DNA of 64,000 nt from Hypomyces perniciosus (GCA_008477525.1 SPDT01000003.1:1178001-1242000), one strand, 5' to 3'; shown: positions 19,991 to 31,159, numbered from the stretch's first letter. Made by a program: numbers and translations. The notes: generated by a model not told the origin, from the sequence alone.

Positions 19991-22132
19991 ATGGTCTCTC
20001 CATCCATGGAGCAAACTCATAAAGCGTATCAGTTACCATCAGATATGTCGGCCACACCTGACGAAACTGACGATGCTCATTGCTCTCTTCTCGACATTAG
20101 GGCGAAGCATCCAAAAGACAACATTACAACGCAGCTAGTAAATATTCAGTCAAGTCGGGTGGCACAGAAAAAGTCTGTGGAGTTCGTTAAGAACTTAGAA
20201 TGCCTATACTTTTCGAATTTAAGCAAACCACATCGTGGGAAGGATAAGTCTCGGTATGTAGGGCTGCCTGTCTTACGTCGGCAAGAAATCAACGCCTATA
20301 CGGAGTCTCAATATGTCGCCTTGTCATACACATGGGATCCATCCCCATGGGAAACAGATCTTCGCGCTGGGGATTACATGGTCCAATGCAGAAAATCAAC
20401 TCAATTAAAGCCGTCCAAAGTAAGAAACAGCGTTTTCGCCCGCATCAAGGGATATATGCATCATGTTTCTGCTCGGTATCTCTGGATTGACCAACACTGT
20501 ATCGAGCAAGGGAAGGCGACCAAAGAAGAAGTGAGGGCGAAGGAAATAGGCATGCATGCAATGGACCGAGTTTACAGCTTGAGCAAGTATCCCGTGGCTC
20601 TACTTGCTCGACCCATCACATCACAGCTCGAGCTGCGACTTCTTGTCCAAATCCTTACTGGGGAGCTCGTGACGTGCCACCATGGGGGATATTGGCTCTC
20701 ATTAAGAGCATCATCGGACCGAGCTCTAAAGGCCATTACACTCTTGAAAGAGATCACGTCGGATTTATGGTTCACAAGAGGCTGGACCTTTCAGGAGAAT
20801 TATCGGGCTGGCAGGAGAATGCATTTTCTGATACCCCATGCTCCGATTTTAAACAGTCAGAAGCCTCACGAGCTTCTCGAATCCCTTGATGGGGAGCTTT
20901 ATATCAATTCAGTGCAATTTCATGAGGAGACAACAAAACTCTGCCTCGCCTATCAGAGCCACCAACCACCCCCAGGCAGCTTGTGCGATGACGTCCTAGC
21001 AATAGCTGGACGATACGCGATTTTGCTTCAATCCCACGGAGTCGATGGTGGCAATGTAGCGCCAATATCAATGTCGCCGACAATCATTGCGGATATCACC
21101 TCCAGAGAACTGAGTGAGAAGTGGGACCGCTTGCCCATTGCTGCCAACTGTTGTCAGTATTCTGTTCGTTTGGACAGTAGGGAGCTGCGAGCAAAGGGAT
21201 ACAGTCTGAGTTTGTCGATACTTGCACTTTGTCTCCTGAACGGGGAGATTTTATCCAATCACCCGTACAATGGCCTCGATATCTCGGCTGCACAGGATTC
21301 GACCGTTGCCGGCTTTCTCAACATGCAATTCTTCAACGGGCTACGATCGCCTTCCGCAAGCAAAGGTCTCACGTTCAACAAAGGTTGTCGATTTGTCGAT
21401 GTGAAGCTGACCGTGGAGGGTATCCAAACGAAAGGCCATCTGTGGCGGCTCAGTGGCTTGATCCCGACGAAGTCCTTTCCCCGTGATCTGAGTCGTCAAC
21501 ATGGGCCAGTTCCAACGAGTATTCAACGCGACGAACCTTGGCAGTTGAGACATCTCGTCAATGAGTTGTATCATCGAAATAACTGGTTCCTGGGCAGACG
21601 CCTTGAGAAACTCATAGATACCATGTGCACCGCTAGTCAACCCAAGAGTTTCTCGCAGAAGTGGCAGGCTTGTATGGCGGCCCAGATCGCAAGGGCTATT
21701 GACCAAGGAAAGACTCTGTGCACTGCACGTTTGGCTAACGGCCAGCAAGCAGGTGGCGCGATCTTTATCCTTGATGATAATCGATTTGAAAAACATAGGG
21801 GCAGCTCCGAAACGAAAACAGACGAGAACGGCTCTTGGAGTTCCCAATATGACAGTGATAAGTATATTGGGGCCTTTGAGTGTCTAACTTATGTTTTTAC
21901 AGCGTTGCATCCCGAGAGAGAGAGAACGGAAAGCTTCGACTTCAATGATGTTGACAGACATGTCTCCATGGAGGTCGATTCCTACGACCTAGAGAGATGG
22001 GGTGGACGTGAGCAGATGCCTAGAGCACCTAAATTATTCACAAAGCGCTGGATTCAGGGCCTGTGCTTCTTTTATGGATGTCGTCGACAAGAAGTTGTGT
22101 TTCCTTGGCCGGTCTGCTTAAAGGGCTGGTAG
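19991..22132 (+). CDS. HET-domain protein
   Basis: A heterokaryon-incompatibility-domain protein of 713 residues from the first in-frame ATG (19,991), intronless. Motifs of the HET domain are visible in order: YVALSYTWDP (about 20,310), RYLWIDQHCIEQ (about 20,475) and WFTRGWTFQENYRAG (about 20,770). Family members trigger cell death after fusion of incompatible hyphae; the domain is related to TIR domains of immune proteins. The C-terminal 400 residues show no recognisable repeat or NTPase, so this is not a NACHT/WD40-type HET protein; such C-terminal regions are usually variable. The frame appears intact. It lies just downstream of the nuclease-like/kinase gene on the same strand and just upstream of the hAT element. 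The first exon could be missing if the true start lies upstream. Confidence 0.85.
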   Translation: MVSPSMEQTHKAYQLPSDMSATPDETDDAHCSLLDIRAKHPKDNITTQLVNIQSSRVAQKKSVEFVKNLECLYFSNLSKPHRGKDKSRYVGLPVLRRQEINAYTESQYVALSYTWDPSPWETDLRAGDYMVQCRKSTQLKPSKVRNSVFARIKGYMHHVSARYLWIDQHCIEQGKATKEEVRAKEIGMHAMDRVYSLSKYPVALLARPITSQLELRLLVQILTGELVTCHHGGYWLSLRASSDRALKAITLLKEITSDLWFTRGWTFQENYRAGRRMHFLIPHAPILNSQKPHELLESLDGELYINSVQFHEETTKLCLAYQSHQPPPGSLCDDVLAIAGRYAILLQSHGVDGGNVAPISMSPTIIADITSRELSEKWDRLPIAANCCQYSVRLDSRELRAKGYSLSLSILALCLLNGEILSNHPYNGLDISAAQDSTVAGFLNMQFFNGLRSPSASKGLTFNKGCRFVDVKLTVEGIQTKGHLWRLSGLIPTKSFPRDLSRQHGPVPTSIQRDEPWQLRHLVNELYHRNNWFLGRRLEKLIDTMCTASQPKSFSQKWQACMAAQIARAIDQGKTLCTARLANGQQAGGAIFILDDNRFEKHRGSSETKTDENGSWSSQYDSDKYIGAFECLTYVFTALHPERERTESFDFNDVDRHVSMEVDSYDLERWGGREQMPRAPKLFTKRWIQGLCFFYGCRRQEVVFPWPVCLKGW

Positions 22133-22757
22133 CTCTGCTATGGCCAGTAACGGCTCTGCGGTGGAACCCTACATTTGTTGGCTCAAGCACAAGCAGAATG
22201 GCCATCACCAACAGCGTCTTGGTTGCTTTGTCGTACGAAACACACTGATTATTGTATTGGCTGTCTATTAGGACGATTAATTCACAATTTCTCTTTCCGT
22301 TTAATTTCAACTAAATGAATGACTTGAGAGGCAGAACATAGATTCGAGATTACCCTTGACAACCATTCATTCCTCCAATTCTAAATTTGAGATCCTCTAA
22401 TTAACGCCAACTTTCTATTTTTACGCAGCAATATCATACCAATAAGCGTACTCTTGAAGAATCAGCTGCATCTTAAATAATTTTCCCCATTCATTTGTAT
22501 TTCGCATCTCCGCCCAACAAAGCTCAACTCTGTTGCTTATGCGGTCCGCTTGGTCAAGTTGAAGTTAACGTGAGCTAGTGCTGTCTGGGCAACTCTGTAA
22601 GGGTAGTCCTGCGCATCCTTACTATGCGGTCTTGAATCTGCTGGCACACAGATGATGGTGATCAATTGACTGGCTTTTTGATGAACATCAGGTATTTGTC
22701 GACAGCGATTAATTGGTTGCTGGTGACGAACGCAAAAGATAGCTATGGGATCAAGCA
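22133..22757. other. 3' region of the HET gene
   Basis: No gene is visible. The hAT target site begins at 22,758. Confidence 0.45.
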
Positions 22758-22765
22758 ATTGAAGA
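22758..22765. repeat. hAT target-site duplication, left
   Basis: ATTGAAGA, identical to 26185-26192. Confidence 0.95.
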
Positions 22766-25700
22766 CAGGGTGGCGATCCATTCCACGTCCATTTCCACGG
22801 GCGTCCATTTATGGAAATGGATGGCCCGTGCATCCATTTCCATCCATTCCATCGCGCCTGCCATTACATAATCCATCCATCCACGGAAGGGTCCCGTGGA
22901 TGGAAATGGAAGCAGGGGGGCGCTTAATCATCACCCTAAAATAGTATACTTACCATTGCCCAAGTCAGTGACATCATTACCAGAGACTCCGTGCTTGTTC
23001 TACCTGACCCTCCGCCAACATACCCTATATATCATTGGAAGAGTAGGTAAACGAAACTAAATCTATATGCATTTAATATATAGCTATATAGAGAGAAATG
23101 AATCTTATTATATATATTTTAGTATATTGCTAGAAAGGCCAACTCTATTCCAATTATAATAAATATCTTTTTTAAAAACTGTATTTATGTACTCCGTAAT
23201 AACTGTCAGGTTTTCGCATCAAGTTAAGCTATAAAAATACCTGCATCACTTAGCCTAGTATAAAACTAGAGGGACGCTAAACTTAAGTCACCACTAACAA
23301 ATCACTATACATTTTGCTCTTACATATGTTAGTAGTGATTATGGAAGATTTTTTTTTTTGGTAGCCAGGAGCGTGGAGATTTCGCGTTCTTAGTTACCGC
23401 GTTCAGGCGCGTTGAACTTCTATTAGGAGAAAGGGTTCTATGTACTTCGTATATGAATTTTTTATTAATGGAATCGCCATAAGCATAATTTATTAACCCT
23501 ATGCATCCTCAGATACAGGCCCAGGAGGACCAGGAGAACCTGTGGGACCTTTTCCCTTGGAAATACTTCCCTGGGTATACTCAATCCCAGCGTTGCGCAT
23601 CCATATCGTCATGGATATGGCAATTCGGTTACGATATCGAGAAGAGCGACGATGATACAAAGCGGCGATGGGTTTGCAAGGTCTGCGTAAAGAGTAGTAA
23701 GCAAAAACCTCACTCGACTGCCTCGAATGGCACACAGAACGCAGAGATCCACCTCTGGACCGACCACAGTATCTGGGATCCTTCAGGCAGGCGGAAGCCG
23801 CCAAGTAAAGCAAAAGAGAATACGTCATCAAGGAATATCGCCGAGATGATGAAGCTGAACACATATAACTCGCGAGAACAGCAGATTGCCAACCAGATCA
23901 TCGGCCGTTTTGATCGATTAGCCTTCCAGCGCTTGGTAGTCTGTTGGATCATCAACAGTAATTCCTCCTTCCGACAAAGCGAAGATCCGTACCTCCGCGC
24001 AGTTTTCGAGTACCTCAATCCCCTCGTGAAGACGACCGAGGCACATATCACCCACGATACCGTTCGCAGACGCATCCTTAAGGTGTACGAAGAAAACATA
24101 GAGGAAATAAAGCGAGTGTTGGCGGCAGCCCCAGGGCTGATTCACATAGCGTTCGATGGCTGGAGGTCGAATAATCGCCATGCTCTATATGGAATCGTTT
24201 GCTATTTTCTTGATACCGTTGGCCAGCCACAAAAAACTTGTCCTTGGACTTCCAGAGCTTGTCGATCGTCATTCTGGGGAGAATATTGCTGCTCATGTTG
24301 TCGATATCCTTCGGAGCTATGATATAACCCAGAAGGTCGGATACTTTACACTTGATAACGCCAGCAACAACGATACAGCGATGAAGGAAATCGGAAAAGC
24401 GCTGGGCTTTAAGGGAGAAACCCGGCGATTACGCTGCTTTGGCCATATCCTTAATCTTGCTGTTAAAGCGCTGCTTTTTGGCCATGACTCTGAGGCATTT
24501 GAGGATGATATCCTTGGAAATGAGGCGCTTAATGCGAAGGCCCATGAGAGGTGGAGACGGAAAGGCCCTATTGGGAAACTCCATAACCTTGTCGTTTGGA
24601 TTCATCGTTCAGACTTACTAACTAATCTCCTTCGGTCTCTTCAGTTGGTCGCGTTCGAGAAGTCTGAGGATCCGACAATACAAGCAAAAAAGCCTCTAGA
24701 TGTCATTACTGATGTGGTAACTCGTTGGCTTTCTACTCTTTACATGATCCGACGCGCTCTTCTCCTGAAGGACTTCCTTGAAGAACTCTGGTATAGGCAG
24801 AAAAAACGAGTGGGAAGGGTCAATTTTAAGGGGAAAGAAGTCGAGGAGTGAAATGCCACTTTGTCTCAGGGATGACAACAAACTCGATGAGAAGGATTGG
24901 AATATTATCGCTCTTTTTAACGAGGTCCTCCAACATTTTGAGCATGTTTTAATTACCCTTGAAGGTGACGGTCGACAGCGGATGCGAAAGTATGGCTATA
25001 CTAAAGCATATGGATGCTCTTGGGATCTTATGTTTGGCTACGAGTACCTGCTTAATAAAATGGAGGTATATAAGGCCGCTGCTCATCGATATCCCGACCC
25101 TGAGCACTTCAAGGTCAATATTAATCTCTGCTGGAAGAAACTTGATGAGTACTACTCGCGGCTTGATGAGACACCGGTCTATTATGCAGCTGTCGCGCTT
25201 CATCCAGCATATCGTTGGGGATACTTTGAGGACATATGGGCAGATCGCCCAGAATGGATCCAGACTGCAAAGTCCCTTGTGGAGGGGCTGTATAGGTCTC
25301 AATACGATCCGCAGGTCGTTTCTCGAGACCGAGAACCGGTTATGAAGAAGCAGCGAACTTATCGAAATCCCTTCAACGAGTACTGCGAGGAGTCTCGTCA
25401 GGCGCCGGCATTATTACAGTCGCCATTCACTCCTGCTTCGTCAGCTGTGGGAGATGAATATAACGATTGGTTTCGAGACGTACATAAATCGGATCAGAGG
25501 ATCCTGGATCCCATCAGCTATTGGTGCGACAGACGGGAGGAATATCCTCGCCTATCACGGATGGCCCTTGATGTTCTTTCTACTCTTCCAATGTCTGCTG
25601 ACGTTGAGAGACTTTTCTCTACGGCCGGCAGAATGGTTCGAGATGACCGGGCAAATCTGGATGCTAGTACAATTGGAATGACGCAGACGGTGAGATCGTG

Positions 25701-26184
25701 GCTTCGTGGGGGATATATTCGAAGTGTGGAGAAGCTTCTTGAAGAGGTTGAGTTATCGGATACCGATCCGCTTGCCGAACTGAGCTTTATAGAAGCTCGT
25801 GAAGTAACAGGTGGGCGAATTGTATGTACTATCCCTCTCTAGACTTTATTTATAGCGCACTGGCTAGAGCCTGGGCTCATTAAGAAAGTGCTTGTTTTAA
25901 TTATGTATAATAAGAGAGATATCCTGTATAATGAATTTTGTTGCTTGGTGATCATTGAGATGGTTACAGTGACTGTGGTGAGTACTATATATAGTAACTA
26001 ATCTATTAGCGCGATACCTTTCCTATTTAGGTAACCCCATCCACGCATCCATTTCCATTTCCATCCATTCCATGCGACTGCTCTGGGCGTCCATTCCACC
26101 CATTCCACTGCACGTTGACTGAAATGGACGTCCATCCACTCAGCTAAGGCTGCGTGGATGGAAATGGAATGGATCGCCAGCCTG
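22766..26184 (+). mobile_element. Complete hAT-family DNA transposon, 3419 bp
   Basis: The left end reads CAGGGTGGCGATCCATTCCA and the right end, on the opposite strand, CAGGCTGGCGATCCATTCCA: 20-bp terminal inverted repeats with one mismatch, starting CAGG as usual for hAT. A perfect 8-bp duplication ATTGAAGA flanks it, the hAT target-site length. Both subterminal regions (to about 22,925 and from about 26,035) are dense in TCCATTTCCA / CCATCCA motifs in both orientations, the arrangement that binds transposase in this superfamily. There is no RIP signature. The element carries one transposase gene on the plus strand and looks recently inserted. Confidence 0.95.
23501..25842 (+). pseudogene. 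hAT transposase with two single-base frameshifts
   Basis: One transposase of about 780 residues spread over three frames: 23501 to about 24,236, to about 24,805, then to 25,842. Each switch occurs at a run of six A (24,231-24,236 and one near 24,801-24,806), and dropping one A at each restores one continuous frame. N-terminally there is a BED-type zinc finger (CKVC...H...H). The RNase-H-like catalytic core shows D in AFDGW and D in LDNASNND, and the C-terminal hAT dimerisation region has SADVERLFST with the catalytic Glu, then DDRANL. It binds the ends of the element and catalyses cut-and-paste. As written it is inactive; the two homopolymer indels could be assembly errors, in which case the gene is intact. 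Confidence 0.85.
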
Positions 26185-26192
26185 ATTGAAGA
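26185..26192. repeat. hAT target-site duplication, right
   Basis: ATTGAAGA, identical to 22758-22765. Confidence 0.95.
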
Positions 26193-26664
26193 ATTGTTGC
26201 GACATGTTGCAACAGGTCTCAGTTATCTTTTATTACCTGGAATTGATCGCTGTTGTGTCAAGAATCTTGTTTTCTAACTAAATGAGCGAATATCTGTTGT
26301 ATAATACACAAAGGTCGGCGGCGGTAACTAGATTAGAGCCGATTGAAAGGATGACTGAAGGGATAACTAAGACCTGTCGCAACATGCTGTATGTATGTAT
26401 GTATTTAATACTAGCTGAGCAGACCGGATGCCTTCCCCGGTCCTTTATGCAACGAGAACGGGGGACGCTGAGAATTTTCAGTAACTAGGCGCGCTTTCAA
26501 GTCTGGGGCAGTTGTTCCATCCCCCACCCCGTCAGTTATGATTGTCCACTCACTTTAATCGCACTTCTCACTTCAGCAATATGCTCTATGTAAAACGTTA
26601 TTTTCATCTTCGTCTATACTGCCTATTCCCTTTTTCCTTCTACCAGCAAATTGCTGCCCTGCCC

Positions 26665-26874
26665 ATGGAGCCAGTTTTGTTTCGATTTCATTCACCATGT
26701 CTTCCAAGGGAGCTTCTGAATGACGTCATCCAGAGCAACCTGCAGGAGTTCTTCAGACGTCGTTATCTCAAGGTAAGCCCTCTAATAATTGGCTATGAGA
26801 AGTTACCTATGGTCGTTGCTGATGATAATTTTCAGTGCAAACGCAAGCTGCTATCAATGAGAGATGCGGGCTAG
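26665..26874 (+). pseudogene. Gene fragment with one intron, within and upstream of repeat A
   Basis: The ATG at 26,665 opens a 36-codon exon (MEPVLFRFH...RRRYLK) followed by a 63-nt intron (26773-26835, GTAAGC...TTTTCAG). The frame continues CKRKLLSMRDAG and stops at 26,872-26,874. In repeat A copy 1 the matching region reads on past this point, so copy 2 has lost about 10 bp and is truncated. Family not recognised. Confidence 0.4.
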
Positions 26875-27906
26875 AGAAGCTATTACCCTTACACCTCTGT
26901 GTGCGCCATGTACAGACGTTTATGAGGGAGCTCGATGGCCTCCTCCGAGAGGTATACCGGGAAGCTAAAGCTCCCTCAATATCTTTGCCAACTCCCAGGC
27001 TGTGAAAGACGTCAGCCATGTGCAAGGTATGTCCGATTGTCACCTGCTGGAGTTTAGGTTTGGGCCTGCCAAGGTGGAGCCAATGCAACTGCCTCTGTGT
27101 TAGGCGGGCGCCTCAACGCTCGCCCGATCGGTACTGTCCAGCCCCGACTCACTTCGTTTGGGAGTCAGTAGGGATTGCCTACCATAGCAAGAGGTAGCTG
27201 AAGGCGATTTTTCAGTTATCTAGCCATGAACATATGATTACTTACACCCGCAAATCCACGCTTGTTGCTGTCTTAATTTAGGGGCCGATTTATTTACGCA
27301 GGAGGGGGCTATTGGAAATCTGCTTCTCATGTCCCATCTGCTCCTGAAGTTGGCAGCACAAAAGCGGCGACGACAACTGTCGGAACATCATTGCTACGCG
27401 CAAAAGCTGCTAGTCTGCGGTTATCACTACATGTCGCCACCCTGGATGCCCAACTTGCTACAGCAACACCACAGCAGCACACGGCTCTTCGGGTGCTTGA
27501 TCGCACAGTGTCGAGACAAATCCCAAGATGTCATGCCGCGTGATAACATAGACAATATCACAGGCATCCCAACTCGGGCTTGGGAACCACAAGCATTAAC
27601 ACAGGCATTAGGCACGCGAGATTGCCTTCACTCCGTGGAGATAAGAAATGCTGTTCCTTCACCCAACGCTCTAGTTCCCTCGCTATGAACACGAATCATG
27701 CGGCCAACATGTTGCGTCTCGTCAAGGCATACGTGTCACTCAGGGCCGTGAATTGCTGGGGCTGAAGAAGGACACTGAGGCATACAGGGGGAGGGGCGTG
27801 GGCGAGAAACGAGACCTCACCAAGGCTTGGAGAGAGCACACTACGAGGTGTCCATACCACACTGTTGACTCTATGCTGGCAAGGCGCAACCATTATTCGG
27901 CCTCCA
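26765..27906 (+). repeat. Dispersed repeat A, copy 2
   Basis: Aligns with 6105-6990 but is about 250 bp longer, containing extra sequence around 27,490-27,800. It ends at the same GGCCTCCA, after which the sequence is unrelated to repeat B. Confidence 0.7.
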
Positions 27907-28053
27907 ATGTGTAGTGGAGTCTGACAGGCTCAGGCAATTGTCGTGGGAGGTGTGGGCATGTTGGGTCTCAACCGCAGAGTGGAGGCAAGATGTGAGGTCG
28001 TGGACGATACGGCCGACCAACGTGCGGCGGGAGCCTTCCACCAGTGTCTTCCT

Positions 28054-28067
28054 CCAATTATATAAAG
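28054..28067 (+). promoter_or_regulatory. CCAAT and TATA box
   Basis: CCAAT at 28054-28058 runs directly into TATATAAAG (28059-28067), about 180 bp before the ATG at 28,244, with a pyrimidine-rich leader between. Confidence 0.55.
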
Positions 28068-28243
28068 TCAACGTCCCGCCGCGTTTGGACACGTCGGACT
28101 CTTCTCCCTTTACTTTCACCCATCCCCTCTTCCCTTCACCAACATCCAACCGTCCCGTTCTGCACACTCGCTTGAACTCTCAACGTACCATCACCTTTTC
28201 AAGACCTGATATCCCGTCGTCGCCAGAACTCAAGTTTACAGCC

Positions 28244-29283
28244 ATGCCGAAGATGGACACGATTACTCTACCTACGCATCATACTTACTACTGGAGTGAT
28301 GGTTCCTCAGCAACTAACCGCATGTCGGCGGCAGAAAGACATTGGAGCGGAGGGCAAATTGATCGCCAACAGCGTTATTCACGGCCTCGTCTCCCAGATG
28401 TCCAGCCCAACTTAGTGCATCTAACTCCAGTCATTGAACTGAAGACTGAACCAGGCGACGATGATACTACCTCAGAGGCATCAACTCAACGTAAGTCACT
28501 TCTCCTCCAAGCCACTCATTACAAACATCACTGGAAGGCAAGTTATCTATAATATGAAGGCTAATGTTACCTTGACTGTATTAGAGGCACTGTCAGAGGT
28601 TTGTGACCACTTTAAAGAAATTCTCGCTGAGGATGAGACTGCCTTGCAGGCAGTGGATGACGTGTTTGCTCAATGCAAGTTGCTTCTTTTCTAGTGCTCG
28701 CACAGTTTGCTTACAAAATCCCTCAGGCAATGAGGGGAGAACCCACAAACTCGAGGCTAACAACCGTACTTCGGCTGCATCTATGGCCGTATCCAGAGAA
28801 GGTAACGTGAATCCCAGACTCTGCAGTATTCCTCACCCACCAAGTCGCTGACGTTGAGGAACAGAAGCCTCTAGACCGTATTATCCTCGAGCGCAACACG
28901 ATGACCCTCGCCGAAGTGAAACTGAACAACACCACCCTCAAGTTACGGCCGATCAACAGCAAAGCACGTCGCCTGCTGAGAACTCACAGAGGAAGAAACG
29001 CAGGCTTTATCAGACCTCGCACAGCATGGATCTGCGGAAACGGCGCAGGACTGCTGCTTCCCAAAAAGAAACCGTGTCACATACAACCAAGGGGGGCTGT
29101 AACACCCTAAAGATTCTGCGTCTCGAATCGGTTTCGTGCGAAGGCGGAACTCTTCGGTTCATAGCCAATGTGGAGCTCTCACTCGAGGATATTCAAGGGA
29201 TCCAAAACCGCCATGAGGCCAGGGAGCTCGTGATCCGGGGGGTTGGGAGGGAAACGTGGGACCTCTTATCTAGCTCTTCTTAG
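28244..29283 (+). CDS. Hypothetical nuclear-type protein, four exons
   Basis: Unknown function. The model is exons 28244-28490, 28585-28674, 28727-28801 and 28859-29283, totalling 837 nt and 278 residues. Introns: GTAAGT...TTAG (94 nt), GCAAGT...TCAG (52 nt, a rare GC-AG intron) and GTAACG...TGAG (57 nt). All three keep one open frame to the TAG at 29,281. If the GC donor is not used, the protein ends early at 28,694. The N-terminal third is Ser/Thr/Pro-rich and acidic (ELKTEPGDDD). The middle is polar with basic clusters RKKRR and LRKRRR that look like nuclear localisation signals. The C-terminal 60 residues are compact and mixed (LKILRLESVSCEGG...WDLLSSSS) and may be a small folded domain. 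A transcription-related role is a guess. The promoter boxes just upstream support expression. Confidence 0.55.
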
Positions 29284-30040
29284 ATTGGCACGTCCCTATT
29301 AGATCAGGCTGCTTGTCCTCATTGTCATCTGCATTATATATATAGTAGCATTCTCCTCCTACTAGCGCTGGAATAACGATCTGATCTGATAACTCAAAGA
29401 TTCTCCTCGCATTCCCTTGAACCTTTACGCATGTTCTACGTCTGAAGGCGACTATAGTATAATCTCTTTCCTATCCCGCGTAATACACTGATCCATTTTT
29501 GCTCTGAAATGTTAAGTCCATCGGGGATTTTGGTATGAGATACTGTCCCCGATAATGCGAGGGTGATTCAAGAAGAGACCAATATCGTGCAGCTGACTGA
29601 ATATAAGGGCACTGTCTTTCCGCGGACCGTATAGATTGAAGGAAGTTCTTCTTTCTGGGTTGTAACTAAGCAGAATTACATGCCATCGATAGATACTCCT
29701 CGCGGCTTCTCAATGGTGGATGGAGCCATATGCTGTGATGCGTTTGGACCAGACGAGGGGACTTGAACTGCTAGCCAGTTTAGCAGTAGAACAGGTAGTA
29801 CATTTGGCGTTGTTACACAGCCATAACATATTAATATTATGGTCCATTTTCGGGTGTTCTTTTGGCTGTAATTCTGACTTGGATACTTTTCCCAAATATA
29901 TACGAACACGAAGTTCCATCCTTGACATGCATAGGTAGTAGCTATCTTCCGGGCTCCCTAATTCTAGTGGATGCAGCTCTTATTTTAGGTGGGACATGGC
30001 CACTAAGCGTAGACCTGCAATGACGTCCATGGTGGCGCGC
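29284..30040. other. Intergenic, no gene recognised
   Basis: A short TA run lies near 29,333-29,345. Nothing else stands out. Confidence 0.4.
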
Positions 30041-30047
30041 CACCGCG

Positions 30048-30150
30048 GTTACCAGCACCCTCTACCAGTCGTCCATGAGGTTAGTATGGTATGACCCAAT
30101 AGGTGGGTAACTGGTAGCCCATACCAGTAACCGCCCCCAAAGCGCCTATC
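30048..30150. repeat. Second site of the 42-bp hairpin repeat
   Basis: ACTGGTA-GCCCA-TACCAGT (30109-30127) followed by AACCGCCCCC matches the unit at 2253-2336. A diverged half copy (GGTTACCAGCACC) precedes it near 30,048. Confidence 0.65.
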
Positions 30151-31130
30151 GCTTATGACGTCAGGGTGATTTTCAAAGATGATAACCATTTCCAATATTA
30201 AATTCACCTCTGACCTTCCCCACCTCCTTGAGCTGCTCCATGATACATGTGACCGGATCCTCCACACCGTTATGCAGGAAATTCTCTAGACTCTTCTTGT
30301 TCGTCGGCATTCGAGAAATCCTGTCGCCTAGACCACTTAGGAAATTCCGGGTCTCGAAAAATCGGGTGTCGGTAGGAAAAGTGACGTAGAGTGTGCTAAA
30401 GGTGGTTTTCTGCTATTCCAAGAAGTCCGACCATGGCTTGAGATACGAAGGACGCTCATCAGTCTCACCATTGCCGCTACCACTACCGAGCGCTATGAGG
30501 TACGCACACCGGAAGCCTCCAGTTAGCGGCGGCCCTCGCACTTCAATGGAAGGAGACGTGTCCGGCGGCATATGCACAGCGCAGGAAGGTCGATCTCCCG
30601 CTACCTTTGTGATCCTTGCTCTTCTATAGGATTGTCTGCCTCCCTGCTTGCCGACCCTCTTTGTGTTGAGTTATTTGCTTTTCGAAGTCAACTATTTTAC
30701 CCTTTCCTTCTTCCCTCTTTCTCTGACCTTCCCCCTCTCTCGTCTCTTCCGCTACTTCTACTGCCGCTCTGCGCCCGCCGTCCCGTCCCATCCCATCCAA
30801 TCCAATCCCGGTAACCCCGACGTTCCTGTATCCTTATTGGCCAGTGACCTGCGCTATAGTTAACCCCGAAAATAGTGCGCTGCTCCCCACTAACCCCGGC
30901 CCAGCCAACGGAAAATGGTACCCTGCATGGAGTTTCGTAACCTGCCGGTGGCCAAGTTCATACTCTGACTCTCCCTACGGGCTTATCCTCCCATTGTTAG
31001 CCCGGTAATAAAAGCCTAAGAAAGGGTTTAGCCTACTGTCGAGTGTGGCTGGTCACAGGAAGAGAGTGATAGAGTCTGGCTGGAGAGCTAGAGGCACGAC
31101 ATAGGCACGCGGGCCATGACTGTATTGATC
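30151..31130. other. Intergenic, pyrimidine-rich stretch, no gene recognised
   Basis: From about 30,690 to 30,800 the plus strand is strongly C/T-rich, as in fungal promoters or leaders, but no gene follows. Three TAACCCCG-type words occur between 30,810 and 30,900. Confidence 0.35.
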
Positions 31131-31133
31131 TCT

Positions 31134-31159
31134 GCCCTTTCCTCCTAGGAGGAAAGGGC
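31134..31159. repeat. 26-bp perfect palindrome
   Basis: GCCCTTTCCTCCT is immediately followed by its own reverse complement, with no spacer. A second, imperfect inverted pair based on CTCCGGAAG lies just downstream (about 31,178-31,206). Confidence 0.8.

Noticed and set aside
23501..25842. Programmed -1 ribosomal frameshifting in the hAT transposase at the A6 runs
   Set aside because: The frame needs one base to be skipped (+1) at each site; the A-run slippery sites known for -1 shifting move the other way. Assembly error, decay or transcript slippage fit better.
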